Origin: Anaeromyces robustus
Taxonomy: Eukaryota; Neocallimastigomycota; Neocallimastigomycetes; Neocallimastigales; Neocallimastigaceae
Assembly: GCA_002104895.1 (NCBI GenBank)
Contig: MCFG01000299.1
Coordinates: forward strand, 23,363-87,362
Length of the DNA stretch: 64,000 nt
Reading direction: 5' to 3'
Shown: piece by piece, positions 30,878-42,700 of the stretch
Position numbering within the stretch: the first letter of the stretch is position 1
Layout: every line of letters begins with the position of its first letter
The notes under the pieces: model-generated
What the model was told of the DNA's origin: nothing
Seen by the model: only the letters and a program-made list of their open reading frames with translations
Databases searched by the model: none
Program-made: the position numbers and the translations under genes

Positions 30878-32322
30878 AAAATATTGACACTATATATGAA
30901 AAAAAAATATTAATTTTAATTGTAATATAATTAAAAAAATTTTTTTTGGTAATTAACTGAATAAAAATTTTTTTATTAAGATTTCTGGGTTAAGTTTAAT
31001 TTACATAGTAATTGGGCTAGCAAGCTCTGTACTGCTATATTTAAATTCGAATACAGTAACCGTGGCGCAAGTGTGGAATTGTCAAGACATCAACTGCAAT
31101 TGAAATTGGAATTTATAATTTCAATTACTTTGATATATAATATTATTATTTATTATAATAATTATTAATAATTTTTATAATAATTATATATAATAATTAT
31201 TATTATAATATTTTATTTTAAATATTATAATTTAAGATTATTTAAATAATCTAATAATATATTTTAATATATATATTATTTATATATATTCAATTATATT
31301 GAATAATATATTAATTTTATTACTATTTAATATCGATATTAATAACTTATTATATTACAAATTATTAATTATATTATACGTTAACGTATCACATTAAATT
31401 AATGTATTAAATTAATGTATTAATATTTTATATTTATTTTATATTATTATTATCAATCTTACAAAGTATAAAAGAACATAACATAAAGTTATATTTAATG
31501 TTCTTTGTAAGGTTATTAACACCTGAATTATATAGTTATATTAATATTATCAATATCTTATTTTTAAATAAAATTTATTATTAAAAAGTTAATCTTAAAA
31601 GTGTTATTATTATTATTAAATAAATATTGTGTTATTTGCATTGCAATTAATTTAGTTATTATTAAAATATTATTTAATTATAAAACTATTTAATTATAAA
31701 AACTATATAATTAGTCATTCGGCCTAGTAGACTTATTTAAATTAGAAATTAATCCATTTGGATACTTAACAGGAATAACATCATATAAAAGATAAGCTGC
31801 ACGTCAGACATTGCGTATTATCTTAATAAAGAATTTTTTTTTTTGTTTTTAATACTATTAATATATTTTTTTATATACTATTAAACAATATTTTTTTGGT
31901 GTATGTATCAATTATAAATAAATAAATCAATAATTAGTTATATAAGTGAATAGATAAATAGATAATTAAATAAATAATAAATTTTCCATAAGTAAATATA
32001 CAAGTAAATATAAATTTAAAGAAATCTACTAGTATCTTATTAGAATATAAGTGAATTAACATATAAAGTTAAACCCTAAAAATTTATTATTGATTAAAAA
32101 GGTATAATTGTTAATTCAGAGTAAATTAAATTAAACAATCAAGAAGTTAAGTGGTTGATAAAGGAAATTGAGTTTTTACATAATAGAATAATAGATTGTC
32201 GAAAGGAATTTTCGAGTCTATTTTAATCTGATATTAATCAATAAAAACTATAAAAAGTATTTAGACAAAATCAACGTGATTCAATCTATCCTGTACTTCC
32301 CTATATCTTATAAAAAAAACTA
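30878..32322 (+). other. retrotransposon leader, split by a solo LTR
   Basis: Colinear with the leader at 18760-20205 read on the other strand (shared: ACATAGTAATT.GGCTAG, GCTCTG.ACTGCTATAT, AGTAACCGTGGC, AAGCTGCACGTCAGACA). The solo LTR at 31080-31771 interrupts it just after an A-box-like motif (31063-31073). No frames. Confidence 0.6.
31080..31771 (+). mobile_element. solo LTR of the complete Ty3/gypsy family
   Basis: 692 bp, TGTCAAGACATC..TACTTAACA, an inverted and mildly diverged copy of the LTRs at 10075 and 16869. GGAAT is duplicated at 31075-31079 and 31772-31776. Retains TATAAAAG (31467-31474) and GTAAGGTTATT (31507-31517), 40 nt apart. Product of LTR-LTR recombination, older than the complete element. 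Confidence 0.93.
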
Positions 32323-33234
32323 GTGATGGACAACAATATAAATTTTAAAGACATGAAGAAAGAATTGAAGGATATCGAGCCCTTGTCAAAGGAAAACTTA
32401 GATATTAAAACTTGGGCCTCTAATATCCAGTTATGGATAAATCTCCAGCAAGTAGATAATCCACGAAAAATATTTACTGCTTGCGTTCTCACTACTAAGG
32501 GAGAACCAAGAAAAATTATTCAAGAATTAGAGAATGATACAAGTGACGAAGGTGAAGATGAAGACGATAATACTGAAGAAAATCAATCTTTTACTTAATT
32601 ATTTATCTTTGTGTAAATAATTTTACAAAGAGATTTTGGAATTTCACATAAATTGGAAAAAAATGAGGGTGTAGAAGAATTAGAAAACAAAATGAAAAAT
32701 CTCAACATCAAAGCTTGCTTCTTCTGTAGTGAAAAGGGACATTATCAAAATAATTGACCTAAATTACGTGCAATAATTGAAGAAAATTAAACCGTCTAAA
32801 CAAGAATCTTTAAATCGCTAAGAGTGAGAGGAAGCACTCACGTTGTCAATATAATAGCTTCTATCTTATAACTCAAACGAAGGTTCAACTCGAGTTCCCT
32901 TCTTATACATTTGATTCTGATCCTATTGTTTGCACTAATAAAAGAAAGGTTGATAAAGTACAAGAAAGTATAGAATCTATTCACAATAAGAAAGTCAATA
33001 GAAGTTTAAAGGATAATCCAAGACCAATTATTACTCCAGCCTTGAGAAAAAGAAAGGAAAAAAAGCTGGAATTTCTTCTGTAAGTGCCAATTCAAACCAA
33101 ATACAACCTTCTATCTTGTCACAACCAAATATTTGAAAGGAGAAAGAAATTGAAAAAGAATTACGGGACGAAAAAAGAAGGAAGTCCAATATTGAATGAA
33201 TAATATTCCAGAAGTTGAAATCATTGACACTACA
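32323..33234 (+). pseudogene. LTR-retrotransposon gag, broken
   Basis: ATG at 32323; the first 90 codons resemble the gag at 18759 (IFTACVLTTKGEPRKIIQELE, then an acidic stretch). At 32595 a 33-nt sequence with stops replaces the middle of gag. Coding sense resumes near 32628 and reaches a CCHC knuckle (CFFCSEKGHYQNN) whose last Cys codon is TGA (32755-32757). Lys-rich remnants with stops continue to about 33234, where the inverted 33-nt sequence follows. Confidence 0.75.
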
Positions 33235-33267
33235 TGTAAAATTATTTACACAAAGATAAATAATTAA
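32595..33267. repeat. 33-bp perfect inverted repeat flanking the end of gag
   Basis: 32595-32627 and 33235-33267 are exact reverse complements (..CTTTGTGTAAATAATTTTACA). The left copy sits where about 80 gag codons are missing. A third copy with two mismatches is at 3708-3740 at the end of a foldback element. Confidence 0.85.
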
Positions 33268-33689
33268 TTAAAAGATTAGGGTTTAACCAAGTCAGAAAAT
33301 AAATTAATGATAGTTAGAATTTTTAATATAAAAATTAATCAAATTAGGCTGTGAATTAAATAATAATTATTAATTAATAATATTTAATTTTAAAAAAAAT
33401 TTTTATTAGAAAAATCAACACAAAATTATATAATATATTTCTAATAATAATTTCTGTTTAATAAAAGTTTTTATTTAAATATTTTTGATAATAATATTTA
33501 TAAAATAAATGTTTAATTTAGCTAAACTATAATAAAAACTAATATTAATTTAAGTTAATTAAGGATTATTTAGTTAATAATCTTTATGAAGAATTATAAG
33601 AATCGATTCTAAATAAAAGTATTTATACTTTTTTTATCAAAGTATAATTATAATAAAATATTACATGATTTTTATATTTAAAACATATG
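33268..33689. other. AT-rich non-coding stretch
   Basis: No frame or RNA gene seen. Confidence 0.4.
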
Positions 33690-33978
33690 ATTTTTATTTC
33701 AAACAATTATTTTAAACTATTCTAATATTATTCTAACTATTATCTTTAATATTTATAATATTAAGAAATTAAATATTATTCCATGACTAATTAAATAATG
33801 ATATATGAGTTAATAGGATTTTCGTATAGTTTATTTTCTAAAATAATTATAAAATAGAATAGTTAGTAATTAAATATTTTAATAATTATATTTTATATTT
33901 TTTATATTATTAATATTTATAATTTTAATATTTAATTAAATTTATTATACGGAAAATTTATAATTTTGTTTCACTGAA
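33690..33978 (-). repeat. inverted copy of 264-545
   Basis: See 264-545; ends GTTTCACTG. Beyond it (33979-34290) is a G+C-richer block on the minus strand (CGCTCCGAAAAATTTAGTCG..) resembling LTR sequence but with no counterpart here. Confidence 0.55.
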
Positions 33979-34306
33979 AAATTTTCTCTAAAATTATTTT
34001 ATAGTGTGCAACTTTAAATGCAAATATCTCCTGATCTAGTATCGAAATAATTCTTGCACGACTAAATTTTTCGGAGCGTATTTTCAGCCAAAAATCGCAA
34101 TTGGTTAAAGAGAAGTGACAATTTAAAGTCAACTCATTTTTGAGAATTTATATTTAATTAATACTTATTTTTATTTATTCACGCGAAGCTTGAAAATTTA
34201 ATTTTTAAAATAGTATTGTTTTATAAAAATTATTAATTATTGTTGAATTATGTTGAAATATGAAAAGTAATTTTGAAATTTTTATCACGTTATTTTTACA
34301 CTAATG

Positions 34307-34500
34307 ATTTCTTATCTTCTCTCTTTATTCTAGATAAGGCATCAACTAAGACATTTTTCTTTCCTGGTTCATAACAAATATCCACCTTTAGCATACTAGC
34401 CTTAAGGCACCGTCTTGTTTGTCGAGCATTGTTAGGCTCCTCGTTATTAAAAAGTCCAAGCAAGGGTTTATGATTGGTGTAAACAATAGTTATTAAAATA
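34307..34500 (-). pseudogene. Ty3/gypsy RNase H remnant
   Basis: Minus strand reads ITIVYTNHKPLLGLFNN (the TDH motif as TNH, one catalytic Asp changed), then LKASMLKVDICYEPGKKN and VDALSRIKRE. C-terminal half of a gypsy RNase H; the rest is gone. Confidence 0.82.
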
Positions 34501-35005
34501 ACGTGATCACAATATATATATTATTCAATACTATTAAGAAAAAATATAAAATTTTCATCATACCCCTATTATATATATTAGTAAAAATTAAAAATTTAAA
34601 AAATTATATATCTAAATAATAATAAATAAAATTTTTATATATCTAAATAAATAAATATATACCTAAATTAACTTATTATTACTTAATATATATAATGAAT
34701 TAAAAAAAAATTGATAAATATATATATAGGAATTATTATAAATAAATTTTCCATTATTCATAAAAATTTATTATTTATATATTTAAGTAAAAGATAAAAA
34801 ATTATATAAAGTTATTTTATATTTATTCATTTAAAAAATAGTATTATATAATAAAAATACATAATAATTTATAAAGCTTGTTGAAAATATATAATATATA
34901 AATATAAATAAAAAATATTACTTAACAATATTTTTAAATATTATTAAGATAATAAAAAAATTTACATTGTATATATATAGATAAAAAATTATTAAATTAT
35001 ATAGA
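34501..35005. other. AT-rich non-coding stretch
   Basis: AT filler, no frame. 34500-34560 resembles 25530-25580. Confidence 0.4.
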
Positions 35006-35095
35006 TGTAAAGATTTGTATTGACCACTAGGTTATTGTAGGAAATTAATAATAAATAATAATATAATATAATATAAGAAATTACTTAGAACACCA
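35006..35095 (-). mobile_element. R3 element, tail fragment
   Basis: Starts TGTAAAGATTTG and matches the reverse complement of the R3 tail (ACCACTAGGTTATTGTAGG). The head is missing. Confidence 0.7.
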
Positions 35096-35150
35096 ATCAC
35101 TATAATTTTTGTTTTAGTTTTTATTATTAACTTTATTATCTTTATTAAAA

Positions 35151-35627
35151 TCATGTTGTACTACATTTACTACATCGTTTAAAATACAAATTTTCACAGT
35201 CAAAATCAATGACAGCTCTGTTTGATTTGAGCCAAGGAGTACCAATAATAGGGGGAAGAGATTCGTCATCTGTTATGATAAATTGTATAGAGAACGAGTC
35301 ATCCTTGTAAAGAATCTGAAGAGGTTTAGTAAAACCTGTGATATTGGAAGTTTTTCCGCCACAATCAACAGTTCCAGAAACTTCAGAATTAGACAGAGGG
35401 ATAAAATATTTTTTAACAAAGGAATTAGAAATAGTATTTTCTATAGCCCCTGAGTCGACCAAAATGGATGTGGAAACTAAGTGATTATTGTCAAAAGAAA
35501 GAGTGAAAGGAAAAACTAGGTAATTACTATTTGGATAGAAGGGATTGTTTACAAAGGATTTAGGACTATTATTAGTAGAAGTGTATACTAGAGTGAGATT
35601 TAGGCTCAGAATCTACTCTAGAAGTTA
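35151..35627 (-). pseudogene. Ty3/gypsy protease, broken
   Basis: LVDSGAIENTISNSF (active-site DSG, about 35460) to PPIIGTPWLKSN. From the frameshift site at 35628 the -1 frame runs about 20 codons (LTSRVDSEPK) and then needs another phase change to reach the protease, so the copy is decayed. Downstream RT is missing at 35150. Confidence 0.75.
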
Positions 35628-35634
35628 GTTTTTT
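35588..35634 (-). promoter_or_regulatory. -1 frameshift cassette, gag to pro
   Basis: A AAA AAC (35628-35634) directly before the gag/NC stop TAA (35625-35627); 6 nt after the heptamer a stem CTAGAGT-AGAT / ATCT-C-ACTCTAG (35588-35621) follows. Same layout as at 15695-15727 in a clearly different gypsy lineage. Confidence 0.75.
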
Positions 35635-36439
35635 GGAACTTTTGGGCAGGTAGCAACCATATGGCCTTCAGCACCACAATACATGCAAAGTCCTATAGCA
35701 CGTCTTTGTTGTTTTTCTTCTGGAGTTAAAGGTCCACGCTTTTTGCGTTCGTTCGGGTCTTGCGGGAAAAAGGATTGGTATCTTATTCTCTCATCTTACG
35801 TACAAATGGATTATATATGGAAGCACCCTAATAACCTTTGGAAACTTGATACTTTTGAAGTAAACTTGAATCAATTATCATAGCCCTATGAAAAGCAGAG
35901 AGAAGAGTAGGAATTTTATCCCCACGCATTAGTAGTTCACATTTGACTTCTTCGTGGAGCCCATCTATAAACTTAGCTACTAATGCAGATTGATTCCATC
36001 CAAGGTGTACGGCGGCTTGTTCAAAGTCCTTGATATATTGGCTGACTTCACCGATACGTTCTTGCTTGAGGGCTATAATGATTTGAGTATTATTGAAAAC
36101 GATGTCTATGATTCCAAATATTCTCCTCATTAACGAAACAAAGGCATCGTAGTTCTTTAGAACAGGATTACCGGCTTGAATCAGGTGTGCTACAAAGAGT
36201 TTAGCATCACCTTCCATGAAGGAGAACATATAGGCAACCTTGTACGAGTCGTTTCGGAATAACAGGTTTTTCATGTGAAAATTGATTTCGCAATGCTGGA
36301 TAAAACCTTTGAGGTCTGGACTGTTTTCAGAAAATTTAGGCGGCTTTCCAAGAGGGAACATGAAATCTAACATGGCAGGATCGGCGGCAGATTGCTGAGA
36401 GGAGGCGGCGGCGGCAGCGTGGAAAGGGTTGTATGACAT
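35628..36439 (-). pseudogene. Ty3/gypsy Gag with CCHC knuckle, broken once
   Basis: ATG at 36439. Ala-rich start, then a Retrotrans_gag domain (PKFSENSPDLKGFIQHCEIN.., YMFSFMEGDAKLFVA, QYIKDFEQAAVHLGW, KFIDGLHEEVK). The frame stops at 35828. After one phase change the Lys/Arg-rich stretch and a CCHC knuckle CMYCGAEGHMVATC (35646-35687) follow, ending at the frameshift cassette. Related to the gag starting at 63876. Confidence 0.85.
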
Positions 36440-36536
36440 AATAAAAAATGTTTTATTAGAAAATAGTTTTATTAATCAGGAAATATAAAAAAATTGTGTT
36501 AAGGTAAGTCTATTTTTCAATGAGAATTAGTATTTT

Positions 36537-36698
36537 AACAACGCTAAAGACTTAGGTTAACACAATACTAATTAGTCTTTATATGTTATAATATTAATTA
36601 GTTTTAATAACAATTTTATTTATTATTAATATTTATTTTAATCTTATAACATATAAAGTCTAATTAGTATTGTGTTGACCTAAGTCTTTAGCGTTGTT
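36537..36698. repeat. palindromic foldback, 57-bp arms
   Basis: AACAACGCTAAAGACTTAGG.. and its complement flank a 50-bp spacer, with few mismatches. A half copy is at 3590-3740. Upstream of a gag ATG on the minus strand, so possibly inserted into a leader. Confidence 0.75.
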
Positions 36699-36959
36699 AT
36701 AATAAAATATAAAAAATAAATAAATAAATAAATGTTTATAGTTCATAATTAATAAGAAATTTTAAATAATAATAATATATGAAATATTTAAAAGAAATAA
36801 TTAACGTAATAAAAATTAATTCTTATCTATAAATAATTCATATATATAAGAACTTTATAATAAAATTTAAAAAAGATAATAATAATAATATATTATATAT
36901 ATTTATAAATATATATATATATAGTTATTATTATTATTATTATACATAAAGAAATAAAA

Positions 36960-37720
36960 TCAAAATCTTTTATAAATTTTCTATAATATCCAATTGCTCC
37001 AAGAAAAGATCTTAATTGTGTGATATTTTTAGGAGATTTTTATTTAGAAATAGCATCTACCTTTTTAGGTATTGGTTTTACTCCTTCGGTAGATAATATG
37101 TGTTCTAGAACTTGCTTAATAAAATGGCATTTTGTTAAGTTAGCCTTTAATCCATTTTCTTTAATTATATTAAACACATTTTGTAAATCTATAATGTGTT
37201 GTTCTAAGTTTATAGAGAATACAATTAAGTCGTCAATGTAAATAAACACATTTACTTATTAATGGTAAAAATATTTTGTTATTTCACGTTAGAAAGTTGA
37301 AGAAGCATTACATAGTCCAAATAGCATGACTTTATAATTGTAATTTCCAAACATAGTTGTAAAGCAAGTTTTGTCTCTATCTTCTTCTTCATTGGAATTT
37401 GATGGAATCCAGAAAATAAATCAATCGTAGACAAATACTTAACTTTATTACCAATTGAAAATAATATTTCTTCTATATATGGTAATGGATAAGAATCTTT
37501 AATAACAATATCATTTAATTTTTTATAATCCACTACCATTCTCCACTTTCCATTCTCTTTAGGAATTAGTATAACTGAGAATGACCATGAGGATTTAGAT
37601 GGTTCAATTATTTTTATAATTTACTTATTTCTTCTCTTAGAATATGTATTTGCTTTTTATTTGCAACTTGATACATTCTTTGTTTAATAGGAGTTCTACC
37701 GTTTATTATTTTTATTTTAT
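36960..37720 (-). pseudogene. Ty3/gypsy reverse transcriptase fragment
   Basis: In sense order: RTPIKQRMYQVANKK, PSKSSWSFSVILIPKENGKW, VDYKKLNDIVIKDSYPLPYIEE, LSTIDLFSGFHQIP, FIYIDDLIVFS (active site YIDD) and LRSFLGAIGYYRKFI. Fingers to connection, with several frameshifts and stops. RNase H and integrase are absent. Confidence 0.85.
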
Positions 37721-37730
37721 GACTTAAAAA

Positions 37731-37792
37731 TTTTATTATTCTAAATACTTTTAATAATTTTATTAATAAAAGAAGTATTTAGAATAATAAAA
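37731..37792. repeat. hairpin
   Basis: TTTTATTATTCTAAATACTT pairs with AAGTATTTAGAATAATAAAA. Small foldback at the edge of the RT fragment. Confidence 0.6.
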
Positions 37793-37911
37793 TAAACAAG
37801 TTTGTTTAATAATTTTAATAAAATTAACTATTATTTTTAATTTAGAATTATTATTATATTATATAATTAAAGTATTAATAATAATATTTATTTTGTTTTA
37901 ATAAAAGTATT

Positions 37912-38341
37912 TGTAACGGAACGATTGTTCCAATATTACAATTGACACCAGAACTGAAAATGAACACGAAAATAAAATAAAAGAAAGTGATTATACTTTG
38001 TAATATCAGAACACCTTTCCTTTGTTAACCTGAAAGGTCGGTGTCGAGATATATATTAGTATAATTTTAATTCATAAGTAGTTCGAAATACTACAAAGGT
38101 TAGTTATTATTAATTTTTAATAATTAATAAAACTATAACTCTAATAAAACATATTTTTAAATAAAAAATAAAATAAATTTAAAATTAAAATTATACTAAT
38201 ATATCTCGACACCGACCTTTCAGATTAACAAAGGAAAGGTGTTCTGATATTACAAAATATAATCACTTTCTTTTCTTTTATTTTCGTGTTCATTTTCAGT
38301 TCTGGTGTCAATTGTAATATTGGAACAACCGTTCCGTTACA
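37912..38341. mobile_element. palindromic R2 derivative (430 bp)
   Basis: Both ends are R2 tails: TGTAACGGAACG.. inwards from each side, arms of about 160 bp that differ at only a few positions. The central 100 bp matches the R2 region next to the tail (AAGTAGTT.GAAATACTACAAAG). The tRNA-like head has been replaced by an inverted copy of the tail. No clear 5-bp duplication. Confidence 0.82.
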
Positions 38342-38995
38342 ATAAAAGCACCCAAACAAAGAAACATCGCCTGGAACCTTAGTGTCGAGGATTCGGAATC
38401 TGCTACCAATTTTTAGTTTCTACTTTTTTTTGGATTCTACCGCCTTTTAGGTCTACTTTTGGATACTACTTCTTTAGTCTTGATCGTAAAATACTACTTT
38501 TTCTTAGTTTCTGGATACTACCTTTTCTAGCAATAATCTTTTAGTCTTAGTTTTTGGATATTTCTACCTTAGTCTTTGATTCCTAGTTATCTACCTTGTA
38601 TAATTCTTAGTTTATAGTCTTGTCTTAGTTCTTGTTTACCTTTGTTTACCTTCCTTGAAAAATTCTAGTATCCATCCTGTCAAGTATCCTTCTTGAATAG
38701 AAATTTTTCTCATTAAGTAAAAATAAAGCACCCAGATTCCACCCGTCCTTAGTTTAACCAAGTTCTTAGAACCACCGCCTAGTTTCACTCCTTAGTCCTA
38801 GCTACTTTACCTTGAATTGCCTTTGAATTACTTAGAAACCTTAGCTGTAGAAAATTTTGTACCACCCTAGAATTAGTTGAAAAAATTTCCTTGTGTAACA
38901 TTTTGAAACATTTCCTTGTACTACCAGAAGATAAAAATAGTGTACCCCATATTATTTAAAAAAGATTTTGTACTACCTTGCCAGTGATATTTTCG
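38342..38995. other. unexplained pyrimidine-rich block
   Basis: Clearly richer in G+C, with C and T concentrated on the + strand. Recurrent words: TTTTAGTCTTAG, GGATACTACC, GTACTACC, CTTAGT. AAAGCACCC occurs at 38346 and again at 38725. No frame on either strand; TAG/CTAG is too frequent. On the minus strand it is a purine-rich leader-like sequence with TTGGTAGCAGATTCC near 38410, which faintly resembles a tRNA primer site. Not identified. Confidence 0.4.
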
Positions 38996-39234
38996 GAAAA
39001 TTAATAAAATTAAATTAAAAAATTAAATAAATTAAATTAAGTGAATGAATATTAATAAATTAAATAAATTAATATAAAAAATTAAGTGAATAAATAAATT
39101 ATAGAATAGATAAATTAAATTATTTTTCAAAAAAATTTTTTTAGTCAAAAAAAAAAAAAAAAAAAAAATTATTTTAGTTATATAGTTTAAAAAAAAAAAT
39201 ATTTTTAAATAATTAATACAAATTTAATAAAATC
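38996..39234. other. AT filler with a poly-A run
   Basis: Ends in a run of more than 20 A near 39147 and AT-rich filler. Confidence 0.5.
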
Positions 39235-39420
39235 TTAATAAGGAGAATCATTCTGAGGATCCTTATTTTTATACTGTCTTTTTTCTTTTATAATTAAATT
39301 TCGAGTTTCACATTGGTCCTCGCTGGTAGGCTCAGACGTAAGTCCTACATTCAGCTCGAGTAAGTTGATAAACTGAAAGAACAGTAGTATGAAATAGAAA
39401 AAATTATTATAATAAAACAA
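39235..39420 (-). CDS. small frame of unknown nature
   Basis: 61 codons: a hydrophobic start, then a charged part (SEPTSEDQCETRNLIIKEKRQ) of higher G+C than its surroundings. The charged part looks like genuine former coding sequence; the hydrophobic start is AT filler. Probably a scrap of a transposon polyprotein; not recognised. Confidence 0.25.
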   Translation of the reverse strand: MFYYNNFFYFILLFFQFINLLELNVGLTSEPTSEDQCETRNLIIKEKRQYKNKDPQNDSPY

Positions 39421-39499
39421 ATTTTTATTTCGTTATTTTATTTTTTTTATTTTAGTGTTTGTGTTATTGTAATATATTTCTTATCAATCTTTTACAGCT

Positions 39500-39702
39500 G
39501 TTCTAAACTTTCCTCCTGTAGATCTAGTCCATACAAGATAATCAATATCCTCTATAATAATAATTATAAAATTGACTTAAAAAAAATATCACCATTCTCT
39601 AAAAACTATAATGTTTTTCATGTTTCAGAATTAGAACCTTTTTGTAAAAATTCTGTCTTTAACAATAAAAATTTAAATAAATCCTTAACACTTAAAAAAT
39701 AA
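39500..39702 (+). pseudogene. Ty3/gypsy integrase C-terminal end
   Basis: Reads SPYKIINILYNNNYKIDL..FHVSELEPFC and ends in LTLKK and a stop. The FHVSELEPF motif matches FHVSQLEPF of the intact Pol. Only the last 60 codons remain. Confidence 0.8.
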
Positions 39703-42700
39703 AAGAAATTTTAAATTGTATATTAATTATGTTACAAATATAAAACTTATTGTAATTGACTAATTTCAAGTAAAGTAGAAAACAGTTCTCTTAATCAAAA
39801 AATATATTGATTTTATTTAAAATATATATATAATAAACCAGTGAATATTAATTATGATTAAATTATTTAAAATACTTATTACAAATTTTACAAATTATCT
39901 AATTTGTTAAATTTATTTTCTAATATTATATTAAGAACAATTTATTAAAAATCAACACTATAATTATTAGAAAATCGACACTCAAATGTCAAAAATTTTT
40001 TACTCTACCAAAAATAAGTTTAAAAATTTTTTGTTTTTATATTATTAAGATTCAAACTCGAGTATATTTTATTTAAATTTTTTCAGATTTTTTAGAAATT
40101 TTTTAGACTTCGAATTTTGAAATTTTAACTAAACTAATGTAATTTACATTAAATTGGGAAATTGAAATTTAAAAGATTTTTTCAAACACTTATTAATTAA
40201 ATATCAAATCAAATATAAATCAGTCTTCTTATAAATTTTATATTTAAAAAATTCATTAGTTTTATATAAAATTTAATAATTACCATTTTTAATATTTTAA
40301 TTAAAAAATAAAACACATATTTACATGTAAAATTATTATTTTTTTTAATTCTTCACTTGTGATTTTCATAAAAAATTTTAATTTCAAACCAATTTGATTA
40401 TTTTTAAATTTTTGAAATTATCACAAAAAGTGCACTTGTAAAATAAAAAAAAAATTTTTTTTTTAATTCTACTCATTTTTAACAAAAACTAATAATTAAA
40501 AAATGTTTTTATTTTATTTTATTTTTTAAAATTAGTTTATTATAATAATTTCATTTTTTTATTTTATTTTTTTTTAAATTTGGTTTATTGTTAATTTTAT
40601 TTTTCTTATTTCTAATTTTTACTTTGTCTTTAATAATTTAAATAAATAAATAATAAAAAAGTTTTATCAATAATACTTTTTCTAATTATTACTTAATAGG
40701 CTTGGGATTTTAAGTATTATTTTATTAAATTTTAAATTGTATATATTAAATTATAATAAAATAAAAGAGAAAATAAGTAAAAATAAAGTAAAAAAATTAT
40801 ATATTAAAAATATATATAGAAAAAATTTGATAAAAAATTTATAATAAAATTATCAAAAAATTTTCATTGTGTAACTCAAAAAAGTTGCATAATTAAAATA
40901 AAATAATAATAATATCAAAAATTTCATTGTGTAACTCTAAGAAACAGTAGCACAGAAAAATGTGTAATAATAATAAATAAATAATAAATCTATATGCTAA
41001 AAAAAAATAATATTTAACGCATGAAATTTATTTACATGAGATATAAATAAATTTCAATTTCAAATTCTTACATTTACAAAAGTAAAATATATCATAATGA
41101 AAAACAAAAAGATTTTTTTATTGAAATAAAAATTAAAATTGAAAAATAAAAAAAAAATAGAAAAAAAAAAGATATCCAAATTAGCAATTTAATTTTAACA
41201 AAATTATTTAAAATTTAAATAAATAAATTAAAATAAATTTCCTTATATTATTATAAAAAATTATAACAAAAATTAATAAATAAAACACTTTTTTAAATAT
41301 TAAATTTTAAAAATAGAAATAAGTTGAAATGAATTTAAATTCATTTTAAAAATAATAAGAAGAATTAAAATTGAGATAAATTTAGATAAAATGAATAAAA
41401 AATAAATTTACTATTAATTTTTATTTATTTTTATTTTATTTTATTTAAATGAATTTAAATTCAACTTATTTAAAACTCATCTTTTTTCTTTTCTTTTCTT
41501 TTTTTCGTTTCTGAGTTTAAAAAACTTTCTTTTATGTTTGCTTTAATTTTTATAACCCTTTTAAACTTAAATTTTGTAGGAAAATCCAATTATCAAAAAA
41601 AAAATTTTTTTTTATAAATTTCGAACGAGATTTCAAAGTTTTAATTTTTATTTCAGATCCCTTTCAAAACGAGTTTTTCTACTATTTTAAAAGCTGAGGA
41701 ATTCAATGAAAGTATTTTTTTGTAAGGGATTATTATAAATAAAATTGATTTTTTAAAGGAAAAGAAATCAACTATCCTATAACGTAATTTTTTTTTACTT
41801 TTACAAAAAATAAAAAAAAAATTACGTTATAGGATAGTTGATAAAAGAAATTTACCAACAAAAATGTTTGGTAAAAAATTTTTATTTAGGTATGTAAAAA
41901 CAAAAAAAAAAAAAGAAAAATTTACTTATTTTTAAATTGAAATTAAGATTGAAATTAGTTTTGAAATATATTATTAAATGGAAATTAAGATTTACTTTTA
42001 AAATAAAATTAAAATTTGAGTTTATTCTTTAAATTATACGAAAGATTAATATTTAACACTAAAATATCTATACTAATATTTTATATTTTTGAGTATATAT
42101 GATCAAAATTTTATTAATACATTTTATTTTATTTTAAACTTTTTTATGACTAATTTAATTGGTTAAATATATAAATGTTTATATTTAATATTCTCCTTTA
42201 ACAAATCAAAAATGTCAAATTTTTTCACATATTTTATATTTTATATTAACTATTTTATGTAAATACATTATATGTAATGTACAACGTATTTATTTAATGA
42301 ATTTTTATATGTTTTGTGTAACATTTTGTCAATAATATATTAATAAATATAATAAAATTTTTTTTTATTTAATAATAATTAATAATTAAAATTTATTTCA
42401 AGCCTTAAAAATAGTTTAAGAATAATTTAATATTTTATCAATTTTATTATTAATAATTAGAATGTTTTAGAAATTATTTTATTTCTGTAAAAATAATAAT
42501 TATTAATGTATTAATAATATTTTTATGCTTTTAATAATTAATCATTTTCTATTACTAATAACTCATTTTCTATTAGTAATATTAGTTAGTTTGTTTATAT
42601 AGCTTAATTTTAGAAAAAAATATAAATATAAAGAAAAATCACTTTTATATTTTTTCTTCATAAAAGAGATTATCGTCTGAATAATCTAAATTAAAGATTT

